Positions 52,142 to 61,433 are shown, counted from the stretch's first letter. The stretch is DNA of 64,000 bases from an uncultured Eubacteriales bacterium (GCA_900540805.1 UQHL01000003.1:121925-185924), one strand, 5' to 3'. Numbers and translations are program-made. Notes: generated by a model from the sequence alone, not told the origin.

Positions 52142-52968
52142 ATCGCCACCGGAATTTTCGTTTCCAGCTTTTCATACTCGTAGTTTTCGAGCACGAAGCT
52201 GTCCAACGTGAAGTCATAGAAATTTTTGACGTCGGGATCGACAATCAGCTTAGGGGCGGGGTGCTGCGGCTTTCCCAAAATTTCTTTGACAATGGGAATA
52301 TGCCGATCGTAAATGTGCGCGTCGGCAATAACGTGGACGAGTTCGCCCGCTTTCAGTCCCGATACCTGCGCAAACATAATCAGCAGAACCGCATATTGCA
52401 ACACGTTCCAGTTGTTCGCCGTCAACATGTCGTTAGAGCGTTGGTTGAGTATTCCGTTGAGGATATTCCCCGAAACGTTAAACGTCATCGAATAGGCGCA
52501 GGGATAAAGATTCATTTCGTGCAGGTCGGAGAAATTGTAAATATTGGTCATGATACGGCGGCTGGAGGGATTGTTTTTCAGATCGAACAAAACCCTGTCC
52601 ACCTGATCGAACTCCCCTTCCCTATAAATTGCCTTCTGCGCCAGCTGATACCCGTAGGCCTTGCCGATAGAGCCGTTTTCGTCGGCCCAGCTGTCCCAGA
52701 TATGCGACTTCAAATCGCGGATATTATTGCTCTTTTTCTGCCAGATCCAAAGCAATTCGTCTATACAGGACTTGAAAGCAGTGCGGCGGATCGTGAGTAT
52801 GGGAAGCTCCTCCTGCAGATTGTAACGGTTGACAATCCCGAATTTTTTCACCGTGTGCGCGGGAGCGCCGTCCTCCCAATGCGGACGCACGTCCAGCCCG
52901 GTATCCCAAAAGCCCTGCTCCATAATGTCGGTCATATTTTCTACAAAAATTTTGTCTGCTTTGCTCAT
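52138..52968 (-). CDS. thyA: Thymidylate synthase
   Basis: 276 residues. Makes dTMP from dUMP with methylene-THF. Catalytic Cys in LYPCAYSMTFNV, with NQRSNDMLTANNWNV (dUMP-binding Arg/Ser, Asn) and SSRRIMTNIYN. The region after the Cys is unlike the E. coli sequence (CHALYQF), fitting the Bacillus ThyA-like branch. AAGGAAG site, coupled to folA. Confidence 0.95.
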   Translation of the reverse strand: MSKADKIFVENMTDIMEQGFWDTGLDVRPHWEDGAPAHTVKKFGIVNRYNLQEELPILTIRRTAFKSCIDELLWIWQKKSNNIRDLKSHIWDSWADENGSIGKAYGYQLAQKAIYREGEFDQVDRVLFDLKNNPSSRRIMTNIYNFSDLHEMNLYPCAYSMTFNVSGNILNGILNQRSNDMLTANNWNVLQYAVLLIMFAQVSGLKAGELVHVIADAHIYDRHIPIVKEILGKPQHPAPKLIVDPDVKNFYDFTLDSFVLENYEYEKLETKIPVAI

Positions 52969-52993
52969 GCCGCACTTCCTTTGTTTTTATATG

Positions 52994-53022
52994 ATTATAT
53001 CATATCGGGGCCCGTTCGTCAA
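52994..53022 (-). promoter_or_regulatory. Promoter of thyA-folA
   Basis: TTGACG (53017-53022), 17-base spacer, TATAAT (52994-52999) on the minus strand. Confidence 0.88.
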
Positions 53023-53165
53023 GGCGGAGAAAAACCTTCCGCGAAAAAACTTTTTATCCCGCCGAAGGAAACGCGAATAGTTACCTCGTCTTTTCTGCCC
53101 TTCCCCGCAAATTTTCCTTCTGTTTCTTCTCGGACGCCCTCTCTTTATCAAAGACGCCTTCCTTG

Positions 53166-53369
53166 CTAAAATTCGCTTTTCCCCAACAAATAATCGCAAG
53201 AACAGTCGAATGCGTAAGAAAGCGCGAGAATTGCACTGGCCGTAGGCTCACACTCCCCCTTTTCCCATCGGACAATCATCGATTGACTGCATTTCACCCG
53301 CGCGGCAAGCGCCGCCTGCGTCATGTTGCAGTCCCTCCTTAGTTCTTTTATTCTTTGCGCGATTATCAT
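53166..53369 (-). CDS. Small XRE-family repressor
   Basis: 67 residues, almost only a helix-turn-helix (IAQRIKELRRDCNMTQAALA and KCSQSMIVRWEKGE). The ATG at 53369 lies six bases after TATAAT. It is divergent from the DUF4234 gene, and two identical palindromic operators sit in between, so it should repress both itself and that gene. An in-frame start at 53423 falls within the operator region and is rejected. Confidence 0.9.
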   Translation of the reverse strand: MIIAQRIKELRRDCNMTQAALAARVKCSQSMIVRWEKGECEPTASAILALSYAFDCSCDYLLGKSEF

Positions 53370-53375
53370 AAAAAA

Positions 53376-53384
53376 ATTATAACA
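53376..53384 (-). promoter_or_regulatory. Extended -10 promoter of the XRE gene, leaderless geometry
   Basis: TG-T-TATAAT on the minus strand (TATAAT 53376-53381), no good -35, six bases to ATG at 53369. Confidence 0.65.
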
Positions 53385-53388
53385 AAAT

Positions 53389-53423
53389 ATGAGTATTCTC
53401 ATTGACATTATGAGTATTCTCAT
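53389..53423. promoter_or_regulatory. Two identical 14-bp operators (XRE-type)
   Basis: ATGAGTATTCTCAT occurs at 53389-53402 and 53410-53423, 21 bases apart, two helical turns. The second copy fills the spacer of the DUF4234 promoter and the first touches its -35 box. Confidence 0.85.
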
Positions 53424-53430
53424 ATATAAT
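53402..53430 (+). promoter_or_regulatory. Consensus promoter of DUF4234 gene, covered by operators
   Basis: TTGACA (53402-53407), 17-base spacer, TATAAT (53425-53430). Strong if unoccupied, so repression is needed to keep it off. Confidence 0.92.
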
Positions 53431-53477
53431 ATGTATGAGAAAGCGCTTTACCGACGAAACAAATAAGGAGAAAAATT

Positions 53478-53783
53478 ATGAAAAAAAGAAATATCGCATT
53501 GGCAATCGTTTTCACGATCATCACGTTCGGCATTTACGGAATTTATTGGTTTGTCTGCCTCACCAACGACAGCAACCGCATGAACTCCGCAGAGGCCACC
53601 GCGTCGGGCGGAATGGCCGTTTTATTCACGATTATCACTTTCGGCATCTACAGCTTTTACTGGGCATATAAACTCGGGAAAAAAGTGGGAGATTCGGGGG
53701 CGTTATACCTGGTTCTCAACCTGTTCGGACTCGGGATCGTAAACTATGCTTTAGCGCAATCGAAAATTAACGCGGCCGCGTAA
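53478..53783 (+). CDS. DUF4234 membrane protein
   Basis: 101 residues. Two copies of the F-T-I-I-T-F-G-I-Y motif (FTIITFGIYGIYWFVCL, FTIITFGIYSFYWAYKLGKK) and a third helix. DUF4234 is a small bacterial membrane family of unknown role. AAGGAG site. Expressed under the XRE operators, alone, with a palindromic terminator. Confidence 0.92.
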   Translation: MKKRNIALAIVFTIITFGIYGIYWFVCLTNDSNRMNSAEATASGGMAVLFTIITFGIYSFYWAYKLGKKVGDSGALYLVLNLFGLGIVNYALAQSKINAAA

Positions 53784-53821
53784 AATAAATTCGGTCGGAA
53801 AGCGTTTTTCTCAAATCTGAA

Positions 53822-53851
53822 AAAAGCCCGGGCTATATAGCCCGGGCTTTT
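53822..53851. terminator. Perfect palindromic bidirectional terminator
   Basis: AAAAGCCCGGGCTA is followed by its exact complement to 53851, with U runs in both directions. Serves DUF4234 and the convergent XRE-membrane gene. Confidence 0.93.
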
Positions 53852-54486
53852 CATTTATTCAGTTTCGAACTCAGCCAGATAATCAGCTCGATGGGAATTC
53901 CCAAAATAAAGATCAGCCATACCTGATATTCAAGAAGCTGAAGATACACTGCGGCCAAAAAAGACCAGCACAATACGGATAACACCGCCGTCCGATAAAT
54001 TTTGCTCATTTTTACGCCCGTTTCCGACTTTCGGTTCGACCAAAGGAGAGATAAGCAGGACACGGGCACCGCCCAGACAAACGCCTGCCAATAAGTTATG
54101 TTCGCTTTAAGCTTCAGATAGACAAAAACCAGCGTGGCGATCAAAAAGACCACCGAGACGGTCAGACATAAAATAATCAGGCGGTTGCTCCTTTCCCGTT
54201 CCCGCTTTTCCTTCGCGTTGCCGCCCGATCTTTCCGCCGCGTTTGCGTGGACGAGATCGTCCAACGTGATTCCGTAAATATCCGTAAGCGCCGCCAAAAC
54301 GGCGATATCGGGCAGAGAATCCCCATTCTCCCATTTAGAGATCGTCTTGTCCGAATAATTGAGCATCTCCGCGAGATCGCTTTGCGTTAGCTTACGGCTT
54401 TTTCTCAACTCTATCAGATTTTTTGCCACGACGTTTTTTACGGGGGCGTCCGTCGCGTCGATTACGTTTTTTGCACTATTCTCCAT
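53851..54486 (-). CDS. XRE regulator with C-terminal membrane helices
   Basis: 211 residues. HTH at about 20-75 (LRKSRKLTQSDLAEMLNYSD, KTISKWENGDSLPDI), then a short linker and four hydrophobic segments (about 105-205). This layout is common in clostridial regulators that may sense membrane state. ATG at 54486 is six bases after the -10, with no ribosome binding site. Confidence 0.9.
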   Translation of the reverse strand: MENSAKNVIDATDAPVKNVVAKNLIELRKSRKLTQSDLAEMLNYSDKTISKWENGDSLPDIAVLAALTDIYGITLDDLVHANAAERSGGNAKEKRERERSNRLIILCLTVSVVFLIATLVFVYLKLKANITYWQAFVWAVPVSCLSLLWSNRKSETGVKMSKIYRTAVLSVLCWSFLAAVYLQLLEYQVWLIFILGIPIELIIWLSSKLNK

Positions 54487-54492
54487 AACACC

Positions 54493-54521
54493 AATATACC
54501 ATATATTTTTCAAAAAATCAA
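54493..54521 (-). promoter_or_regulatory. Promoter of the XRE-membrane gene, leaderless geometry
   Basis: TTGATT (54516-54521), 17-base spacer, TATATT (54493-54498), six bases, ATG. Confidence 0.75.
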
Positions 54522-54645
54522 CCTAAAAAGCCTCGGTTTGCGACAATTCTACTGTGAGTAGAGCAGAATTTTCCTCTCGAAAGACTTGAGAGGTGCCTTC
54601 TCTCATAATTCTATAGCGGTAGAAAAACATTATCCGACTTCGCTA

Positions 54646-54674
54646 TTGCGCAACTTATGCAGATGCGATATAAT
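54646..54674 (+). promoter_or_regulatory. Promoter of GT4-acyltransferase operon
   Basis: TTGCGC, 17-base spacer, TATAAT. An ATGACA/TGTCAT inverted repeat (54682-54695) sits at the transcript start and may be an operator. Confidence 0.78.
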
Positions 54675-54756
54675 GGAAACAGATGACAAATGTCATATAT
54701 CAACCGTTTTTTGTTACAAACATTGATTTTACGGAAGAAAGCTCCAGAGGATTACC

Positions 54757-55893
54757 ATGAATGTTACTGTGATCTGCGACGTTTTGGGGGAGCCGAACAA
54801 CGGCACCACCATCGCAACGCTCAATTTTATCCGCCATCTGAAAAGTAAAGGACATCGGGTAACCGTGGTTTCGTCCGACAAAGTCACCGACGGAGCGGAA
54901 AACCGTTATGTCGTACCCACCATAAATTTCGGGCCTTTTAATGCGGCCTTGAAACGGAACGGCGTTCTTTTGGCAAAAGCAGACAAACATATTTTGACAA
55001 AAGCAATCGAGGAGGCGGACGCGGTGCATATTCAGTTTCCTTTTGCACTGGGCGCGGCGGGCGCGAAGCTGGCGCAGAAAATGCACAAGCCCGTGACGGC
55101 CAGCTTCCATTGCCAGGCGGAAAACGTCACCTCCCACATCGGCATGATGAACTTCCGTCCCGCCAACCGTCTCACCTATAAAATTTTTTATCGGCGGGTT
55201 TACAGATACTGCGATATCGTACATTACCCTACCCGATTTATCAGGGAAGTATTTGAAAAAGAGACGCGCCCCACCGACGGCCTCGTGATCTCCAACGGCG
55301 TCAACGACGTATTTTTCGCGCCCCGTCCCGTACGGCGTACGACGGATAAATTCACTATCCTTTGCACGGGGCGTTACAGCAAGGAGAAAGCGCAGTCCGT
55401 TCTCATTGAAGCGGCGGCGGCTTCGGCGCATAAAGACGATCTGAAACTTATTTTCGCAGGCGACGGGCCGTATAAAAAACGGTTGATTAAAAAAGCCGAA
55501 AAGCTCCGCCTCGACAGCGAGTTTCATTTCTATTCCCGAGAGGAGCTGCTCGACGTTCTGCACGCCGCCGATCTGTATGTGCATACCGCGCTGATGGAGA
55601 TCGAGGCGATCTCCTGTATGGAGGCGATCGCAAGCGGATTGGTTCCCGTCATCTGCGACTCCGAGCGCAGCGCAACGCGATTTTTCGCCGTGGACGAAAA
55701 CAATCTGTTCCATAAAAACGACGCGGGGGATCTGGCTCGAAAAATCGATTTCTGGTACGAAAACAGGGAGCTGATAAAAGCTTACAAAGAAAAATACGCG
55801 GAAATGCGCAGAAGCTTTTCGCAATCCGTCTGTATGGAAAAAATGGAAGAAATGCTTGAAAGCGCAATCGATAAACATAAGGAGGCAACATGA
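54757..55893 (+). CDS. GT4 glycosyltransferase, paralogue 2
   Basis: 378 residues. Same architecture and motifs as the 45454 gene (ICDVLGEPNNGTTIATLN, TASFHCQAEN, VISNGVNDVF, FAGDGPYKK, MEIEAISCMEAIASG), but without the charged tail. Overlap of four bases with a lipid-type acyltransferase suggests both act on a membrane glycolipid. Activity and sugar are unknown. AGAGGATT site. Confidence 0.88.
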   Translation: MNVTVICDVLGEPNNGTTIATLNFIRHLKSKGHRVTVVSSDKVTDGAENRYVVPTINFGPFNAALKRNGVLLAKADKHILTKAIEEADAVHIQFPFALGAAGAKLAQKMHKPVTASFHCQAENVTSHIGMMNFRPANRLTYKIFYRRVYRYCDIVHYPTRFIREVFEKETRPTDGLVISNGVNDVFFAPRPVRRTTDKFTILCTGRYSKEKAQSVLIEAAAASAHKDDLKLIFAGDGPYKKRLIKKAEKLRLDSEFHFYSREELLDVLHAADLYVHTALMEIEAISCMEAIASGLVPVICDSERSATRFFAVDENNLFHKNDAGDLARKIDFWYENRELIKAYKEKYAEMRRSFSQSVCMEKMEEMLESAIDKHKEAT

Positions 55894-56786
55894 AACGGAC
55901 GTATTATTACAGCGACGAACTCAACGACGATTTCGCGGGAACGAACATCAAGCGAAAGGAACTGCCCTTGAACTATAAATATTTTTCCCGCAATCCCGTC
56001 AGAAAATTTTTCGAATTTATCCTCTATCGGCTGATTGTAACCCCTCTTATTTTTCTCTTTCAGAAAATTGTATTTCATGAAACTATTAAAAACAGGCGGG
56101 GCCTCAAGGGCTATCGGAAGGGCGGATATTTTCTATACGCCAATCACACCGCGGCCGCCGGCGACGCTTTTCGGCCTTCCCTCGTCGCTTTCCCGAAAAA
56201 GGCGTATATCATCATCAACCCCGACGGCGTATCCATCCCCGTCGCGGGAAAGGCTGTGGAAATGCTGGGCGGCGTGCCCATCCCCACCGCCAGGCGAGGC
56301 ATGAAGGGCTTTCACGAAGCGATCAAAAAGCATACCGATAAAAATCACTGCGTAGTGATCTATCCCGAAGCGCATATCTGGCCCTATTATACGAAAATTC
56401 GCCCCTTCAAGGACGTGTCCTTCCGCTATCCCGCGGAGACAGGCAAACCCGTCTTCTGCTTCACGACCACTTATCAGAAACGCAGGTTTACCTCCTATCC
56501 CAAAACGACGATTTACGTGGACGGTCCGTTCTTTCCCGACGAGACGCTTTCCCTCAAGGAAAACCAGCGCATGCTCCGCGAGCAGGTCTATGAAGCGATG
56601 ACGGAACGCAGTAAAAAATCCACTTACGAATACAGGCAATATATCAAGGTGGCCCCCGACACTGCAAAGGCGAAGCCCGCGCCCCTTCCTATGCCCGCAG
56701 GCGCTTTTATGCCCGAATACGTCCCCGCCTTTACAACGGCAGACGCAGAAGCGGAAGAACAGGCAGCCGCCGAAATCGCGGTATAG
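55890..56786 (+). CDS. PlsC-like acyltransferase
   Basis: 298 residues. One or two membrane segments at about 30-60, then the acyltransferase core with NHTAAAGDAF (His-x5-Asp, one residue longer than the usual His-x4-Asp) and YPEAHIWPYY in place of the PEG motif. The C-terminal 50 residues are Pro/Ala-rich. Transfers an acyl chain to a glycerolipid or glycolipid. Overlaps the GT4 gene (ATGA). Confidence 0.85.
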   Translation: MKRTYYYSDELNDDFAGTNIKRKELPLNYKYFSRNPVRKFFEFILYRLIVTPLIFLFQKIVFHETIKNRRGLKGYRKGGYFLYANHTAAAGDAFRPSLVAFPKKAYIIINPDGVSIPVAGKAVEMLGGVPIPTARRGMKGFHEAIKKHTDKNHCVVIYPEAHIWPYYTKIRPFKDVSFRYPAETGKPVFCFTTTYQKRRFTSYPKTTIYVDGPFFPDETLSLKENQRMLREQVYEAMTERSKKSTYEYRQYIKVAPDTAKAKPAPLPMPAGAFMPEYVPAFTTADAEAEEQAAAEIAV

Positions 56787-56808
56787 CGGCGACGCGCACG
56801 GCAACACA

Positions 56809-56844
56809 AAAACGGAACGGATAGATTTATCCGTTCCGTTTTTC
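56809..56844. terminator. Bidirectional terminator
   Basis: AAAAACGGAACGGATA pairs with its complement ending 56844 with a 4-base loop. Between acyltransferase and mrp. Confidence 0.93.
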
Positions 56845-56858
56845 TTTAGCGAAGCCCT

Positions 56859-57683
56859 TTATGCTTTTTCTATCGCCTCATAAACCGCTTTCAGCGCGTC
56901 CGTTTCATAGTCCTCTATGCGCCCCGCGTCCGCATATTCCGCAATTCTGGCGTCCAAAGGCATGCGGGACACTGCGCGAATCCCGTATTCCTCCGCGATC
57001 GCCGCAGCCTTGCTCTGTCCGAAAATCTCGATCCTGCGGCCGCAGTCGGGACAATTGAGATAGCTCATGTTTTCCACCAGCCCCAAGACGGGCACATTCA
57101 TCATGTTCGCCATATTGACGGCCTTTTCCACCACCATCTTCACGAGATCCTGCGGCGTGGTGACGATGACGACGCCCGCGAGCGGAATGCTCTGAAACAC
57201 CGTCAGCGGCACGTCGCCCGTTCCGGGCGGCATGTCGATAAACAGCAGATCCACGTCCTTCCAGATTACGTCCGTCCAAAATTGCAGCACCGTGCCCGAA
57301 ATAATGGCTCCGCGCCACAAAACGGGGGTCGTCTCGCTGTCGAGCAATAAATTCATGGACATCATCTGCATGCCCGAAGGCGTCAATACGGTGTTGATCC
57401 CCGTCTCGCCGCCCGTCGCGCGTTCGCTTACCCCGAACATGCGAGGAACGGAAGGCCCCGTGATATCCGCGTCCATAATGCCGACCGATTTCCCCTGTTT
57501 ATGGGCAAACGAGGCCAGCAGGGAAGTGGTGAGCGACTTTCCTACCCCGCCCTTTCCGCTGACGACCGCGATCGCCTTTTTGATGGAAGCTTCGGCGTGC
57601 GGCGATTTAAGAAAGCTCTCCTTTGTCCTTGACGAACAGTTCGACGAGCATGACGAGCAATCGTGCGTGCAATTTTCCGACAT
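56859..57683 (-). CDS. mrp: Mrp/NBP35-type Fe-S carrier ATPase
   Basis: 274 residues. P-loop GKGGVGKSLTTSLL, DADITGPSVPRMFG, DMPPGTGDV and the C-x2-C NCPDCG that binds the bridging cluster. A short Cys-rich N-terminus (CTHDCSSCSSNCSS) is extra. Delivers Fe-S clusters to apo-proteins such as PFOR. AAGGAG site and consensus promoter. Confidence 0.94.
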   Translation of the reverse strand: MSENCTHDCSSCSSNCSSRTKESFLKSPHAEASIKKAIAVVSGKGGVGKSLTTSLLASFAHKQGKSVGIMDADITGPSVPRMFGVSERATGGETGINTVLTPSGMQMMSMNLLLDSETTPVLWRGAIISGTVLQFWTDVIWKDVDLLFIDMPPGTGDVPLTVFQSIPLAGVVIVTTPQDLVKMVVEKAVNMANMMNVPVLGLVENMSYLNCPDCGRRIEIFGQSKAAAIAEEYGIRAVSRMPLDARIAEYADAGRIEDYETDALKAVYEAIEKA

Positions 57684-57720
57684 AACTTTTCTCCTTGCGT
57701 TTTCCTTTTTCCGACTCGAT

Positions 57721-57749
57721 ATTATACTCTTTTTTATCGCGTTTGTCAA
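57721..57749 (-). promoter_or_regulatory. Consensus promoter of mrp
   Basis: TTGACA (57744-57749), 17-base spacer, TATAAT (57721-57726) on the minus strand. Confidence 0.92.
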
Positions 57750-57771
57750 CGCAAAAGCGGGACCGACGGAG

Positions 57772-59544
57772 TCAAAGTCCCGCGTTCAGGCGGTAATAAA
57801 GCCCTTTTTTCGCCAAAAGCTGTTCGTGATTGCCGCTTTCGGCGATACCTTTGTCGGCAATATATAAGATGCGGTCCGCCTTGCGGATGGTGGACAGCCT
57901 GTGCGCGACGATAAAAGCCGTTTTATCCTTCAAAAGAATTTCCAAAGCTTCTCTGATAAGCTCCTCCGTCTCCGAATCCACGGAGGACGTCGCCTCGTCC
58001 AAAATAACCACCGAAGGGTCCTTGAGCACCATGCGCGCAAAGGAAATCAGCTGCTTTTCCCCTGCGGACAGGCCTTCGCCTCCCTCCTCTGTCTTGGCGT
58101 AAAATCCGTCGGGGTACCGCTTCGCCACGCGATCGGCGTAAATGCGTTCCGCCGCGGCGATACATTCCTCGTCCGTCGCCTCGGGGCGGCCGTAACGGAT
58201 ATTATCGATAATCGTGCCCTTAAAAATAAACGGGTCCTGCATCAATACGCCCACGCGGCTGCGCAGCGAACCGAGCGTCACATCCCTGACGTTTATGCCG
58301 TCTATCTTCACGCACCCCGCCGCGGGATCGTAAAAGCGCGTAATCAGATTGATCACCGTCGTCTTTCCCGCGCCCGTCGGGCCGACCAACGCAATCGTCT
58401 CCCCCGCCGCGACGTGCAGGTCAAAATTTTCGAGGACGTTTATCCCCGCTTCGTACCCGAACGTCACCTTTTCAAAATCCACTTCGCCGCGGACGTTCGC
58501 CAGCTCCTTTGCGTCGTTTTTTTCCGTAATGGGATTCTGTTCGTCTATCGTCTCAAATACCCGCTCGAGATTTGCGGAGACCTGCGACAGGTTTTGCAAA
58601 ATCGAGGAAAGCTGCATAAAGGGCGAGGCGCAAAGGCTCATGTAATTGAGGAAAGCGATCACCGTGCCCGTCTGCATGCTCCACTTTCCCGCCGCGACAG
58701 CCCAGATGGAAACGGCGTAAATCAACAGGGTGCCGAGGTTCCAGAAAAGATCGACGATCGGCGAGTTCAGCTCGTTGGCCATGACGATCTTTTCCCATTG
58801 ACGGCGGCTGGCCGTCTGCAATTGGTGATAGACGCCCTCGTTATAGGCAGCGCGGCTGAAGCTCTTGATTACCTTTTCCCCGTTGATGGATTCGACGATA
58901 TACGCCGTGCGGTTGGAATCCTTTGCTTTCTGCACGCGGAAATATTTTCTCACCACGCCTTTCAGCAAAAAAATGCACACCGTCATGGGAATAACCGCCG
59001 CATAGACGACCAGCGCGAGGACGGGGCTTAAAAACAGCATAAACACCGTCACGACGAGGATATTGAGGATATCCACGATAAAATACATCAGGTTCCAGGC
59101 GAAAAAATCCCCCAATTCGTCGATATAATCGGTGACGCGGACGGAAATTTTACCTGCGGGACGGTTATCGAAATATTCGAAGGGAAGCTTCTGAAGCTTG
59201 GCGAATATTTCCGTACGCAGCTCCGCGACGATGCTGTCCCCCATTCTCCACATCAGACGATTATAGAAATAGGGCAGGATCACGCGCAGCGCGGACACCG
59301 CGACGAAGCCGACCAGCACGCGGACGAGCAGCGCGTAATTTTTATCGGGAATTACCTTATCCACGATCGCCTTGATAAACAGCGGGGGAACCAGAGCGGC
59401 GAGGGTAGCGGAAAGCAGAAGGACGAGAATAATCCCGAACGTTTTTTTGCGGGGCGCCACGTAGCGGAGCAGACGCCTTAAAAGTTTGACGTCCACCTTT
59501 TCCTTTTCGACCTTTTCGTCGATATAATAAGTGTTGCGCTTCAT
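57772..59544 (-). CDS. ABC exporter half-transporter, catalytic partner
   Basis: 590 residues, six helices then an ABC ATPase. Walker A GPTGAGKTT, Walker B with Glu (VILDEATSSVD), but a degenerate signature LSAGEKQ. Pairs with the 59546 gene, one base apart. AAGGAGG site. Drug, lipid or peptide export is possible. Confidence 0.92.
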   Translation of the reverse strand: MKRNTYYIDEKVEKEKVDVKLLRRLLRYVAPRKKTFGIILVLLLSATLAALVPPLFIKAIVDKVIPDKNYALLVRVLVGFVAVSALRVILPYFYNRLMWRMGDSIVAELRTEIFAKLQKLPFEYFDNRPAGKISVRVTDYIDELGDFFAWNLMYFIVDILNILVVTVFMLFLSPVLALVVYAAVIPMTVCIFLLKGVVRKYFRVQKAKDSNRTAYIVESINGEKVIKSFSRAAYNEGVYHQLQTASRRQWEKIVMANELNSPIVDLFWNLGTLLIYAVSIWAVAAGKWSMQTGTVIAFLNYMSLCASPFMQLSSILQNLSQVSANLERVFETIDEQNPITEKNDAKELANVRGEVDFEKVTFGYEAGINVLENFDLHVAAGETIALVGPTGAGKTTVINLITRFYDPAAGCVKIDGINVRDVTLGSLRSRVGVLMQDPFIFKGTIIDNIRYGRPEATDEECIAAAERIYADRVAKRYPDGFYAKTEEGGEGLSAGEKQLISFARMVLKDPSVVILDEATSSVDSETEELIREALEILLKDKTAFIVAHRLSTIRKADRILYIADKGIAESGNHEQLLAKKGLYYRLNAGL

Positions 59545-59545
59545 A

Positions 59546-61369
59546 TCAGTCCTCCTTTCCGTAAGAGGAATCGTCCAGCTGTCCGTCCGCCGTCTGCATG
59601 CGGTAAATGGAAGCAAACCGCCCGCCGAGCGAGATCAGCTCCTTCGCCGTTCCCCTTTCGACGATTTCCCCGTCCTGAAGATAGACGATCTCGTCGCAGT
59701 CCATGACGGAGGAGACGCGGTGCGCGGCGATCAGCAGGGTGTTTTCGGGCGTCTTTTCCTTTACGGCCTTCAGAAGCTTTTTCTCCGTGGCCATATCCAG
59801 CGCGCTGGAGGCGTCGTCGAGAATGAGCACGGGCGCGCGCTTCATGAGGGCCCGCGCGACGGAAAGCCGCTGTTTCTGTCCGCCCGATAAGCCGAGCCCG
59901 CGTTCGCCCACCACCGTCTCGTAGCCGTCCTCCAGCTTTTCCACAAACCGTGCCGCCTGCGCGGTTTCCGCGGCGTCCCTCACGTCCTCTTCGGGCGCTT
60001 CGGGATCGTAAAAGGCGATATTCGCGTCTATGGTGTGCGAAAAGAGGAAAACGTCCTGAAAGACGTAAGCAAATTCGTTGCGTAACGCGTCCAGCGCGTA
60101 TTTGCGGACGTTTTGACCGTCGATCGATATCTCGCCCGAGGTAACGTCGAAAACGCGCGACAGGCTCTTCAGAAGCACGGATTTGCCGCTTCCCGTACCG
60201 CCCATAATCCCCACCTTTTTTCCGTAGGGAATGTCGAGGGTTATATTTTTCAGCACCTGCTTGTCGCCGAGCGTCAGAGAGACGTTTTCCATGCGGATAT
60301 GCGGGCGGGCAGAAGCGCAGAGCGCTTCGGGATATTCCCGTATCCCGCTTTCCGTTTCGAGGAAGTTTTTCAGTCTTCCCAAAGAGACCGTCTGACGCTG
60401 CATATTGCTGATGTTCTGGCTGATCTGGGTAATATGGCTCATGATCTTCATGACGTAGGCGCCCGCGGCCGTCAGCGCACCCACCATCAGGGAGCCGTTG
60501 AGGACGAGAAAAACGCAGATAATGATGGCCGATACGTAGGCGATCTGCATAAAGCCGTCGAAAAAGGTGTTGTACTTTGCCATTTTATCGTCCAGACGGA
60601 ACATTACGTCCCGCATGCGATAATTGTCGCGGCGGAACTTTTCCTCCTCGTACGTCTCGTTTGCAAACGCGCGGACCAGCCTCACGCCGCGGATATTTTC
60701 CTGAACGGTGAGATTGATATCGCTGTACGCGCGGCGCACGTCCGTGAAAATGACTTTCATCGTCCTTGCGTAGCGGATCAGCGTAAAGATGAGCGCGGGC
60801 GAAATCGCCACGGGAATGAGCAGCATCCAGGGGCTGATGCTGGAAAGGAAAATACACGTGACGATCATTACCGTCACGCTGTCGAAAAAGGAAATAAACA
60901 CCCGCGTGTACATTTCCTTCACCATGACGATATCGCGGTTCATCACGGTCATCAATTCGCCCGTATTAAAGCCCGAAAGCGCGCTTCCGTCGAGCTGCAT
61001 CAGCTTTTTATACGTATCGTCGCGCAAGTCGCTTTCCATGCGAAGCCCCGCGCGCTGGAAACTTATATTTTTTATATAGATAAAAATAAGCCGCAGCAAT
61101 AAAATGACAAGAAAGACCGCCGCACAGCTCAAAAACAGCTTCATAGTGCCCAGCGCCCCGTATTTCCCCGTAAAGAGAAAACCGAATATCCCGTCGGGCG
61201 TCCCTGCGGCTTTTGAGGGATCGTAACACACGGCGTAGTCGAGCATCGCCGCCGTCAGAAGCGGCAGCGACAGATCGGTGACGATAGCGATAAAACTGCT
61301 CAGATAAGAAAGGACCGTGAGAGGCAGTTGCTTTTTCCAATAGCCTGCGCCGAAAGACAGGTTACTCAT
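59546..61369 (-). CDS. ABC exporter half-transporter, degenerate-site partner
   Basis: 607 residues, same fold. Walker A GGTGSGKSV, canonical signature LSGGQKQRLS, but Walker B is followed by Asp (LILDDASSALD) where the catalytic Glu should be. With its partner's LSAGEKQ this makes one inactive nucleotide site, the TM287/288 arrangement of heterodimeric exporters. AAAAGGA site at 61369. Confidence 0.92.
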   Translation of the reverse strand: MSNLSFGAGYWKKQLPLTVLSYLSSFIAIVTDLSLPLLTAAMLDYAVCYDPSKAAGTPDGIFGFLFTGKYGALGTMKLFLSCAAVFLVILLLRLIFIYIKNISFQRAGLRMESDLRDDTYKKLMQLDGSALSGFNTGELMTVMNRDIVMVKEMYTRVFISFFDSVTVMIVTCIFLSSISPWMLLIPVAISPALIFTLIRYARTMKVIFTDVRRAYSDINLTVQENIRGVRLVRAFANETYEEEKFRRDNYRMRDVMFRLDDKMAKYNTFFDGFMQIAYVSAIIICVFLVLNGSLMVGALTAAGAYVMKIMSHITQISQNISNMQRQTVSLGRLKNFLETESGIREYPEALCASARPHIRMENVSLTLGDKQVLKNITLDIPYGKKVGIMGGTGSGKSVLLKSLSRVFDVTSGEISIDGQNVRKYALDALRNEFAYVFQDVFLFSHTIDANIAFYDPEAPEEDVRDAAETAQAARFVEKLEDGYETVVGERGLGLSGGQKQRLSVARALMKRAPVLILDDASSALDMATEKKLLKAVKEKTPENTLLIAAHRVSSVMDCDEIVYLQDGEIVERGTAKELISLGGRFASIYRMQTADGQLDDSSYGKED

Positions 61370-61433
61370 AACAAAAATCCTTTTCCGCTCATTAAAAATA
61401 CCGTTTTCGCGGAAGTGAAACGAATTATCTATG

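Noticed and set aside
53435..53671. Plus-strand 78-codon frame overlapping the DUF4234 gene
   Set aside because: It lies at the predicted transcript start without a ribosome site, while the DUF4234 frame has AAGGAG and two conserved motifs.
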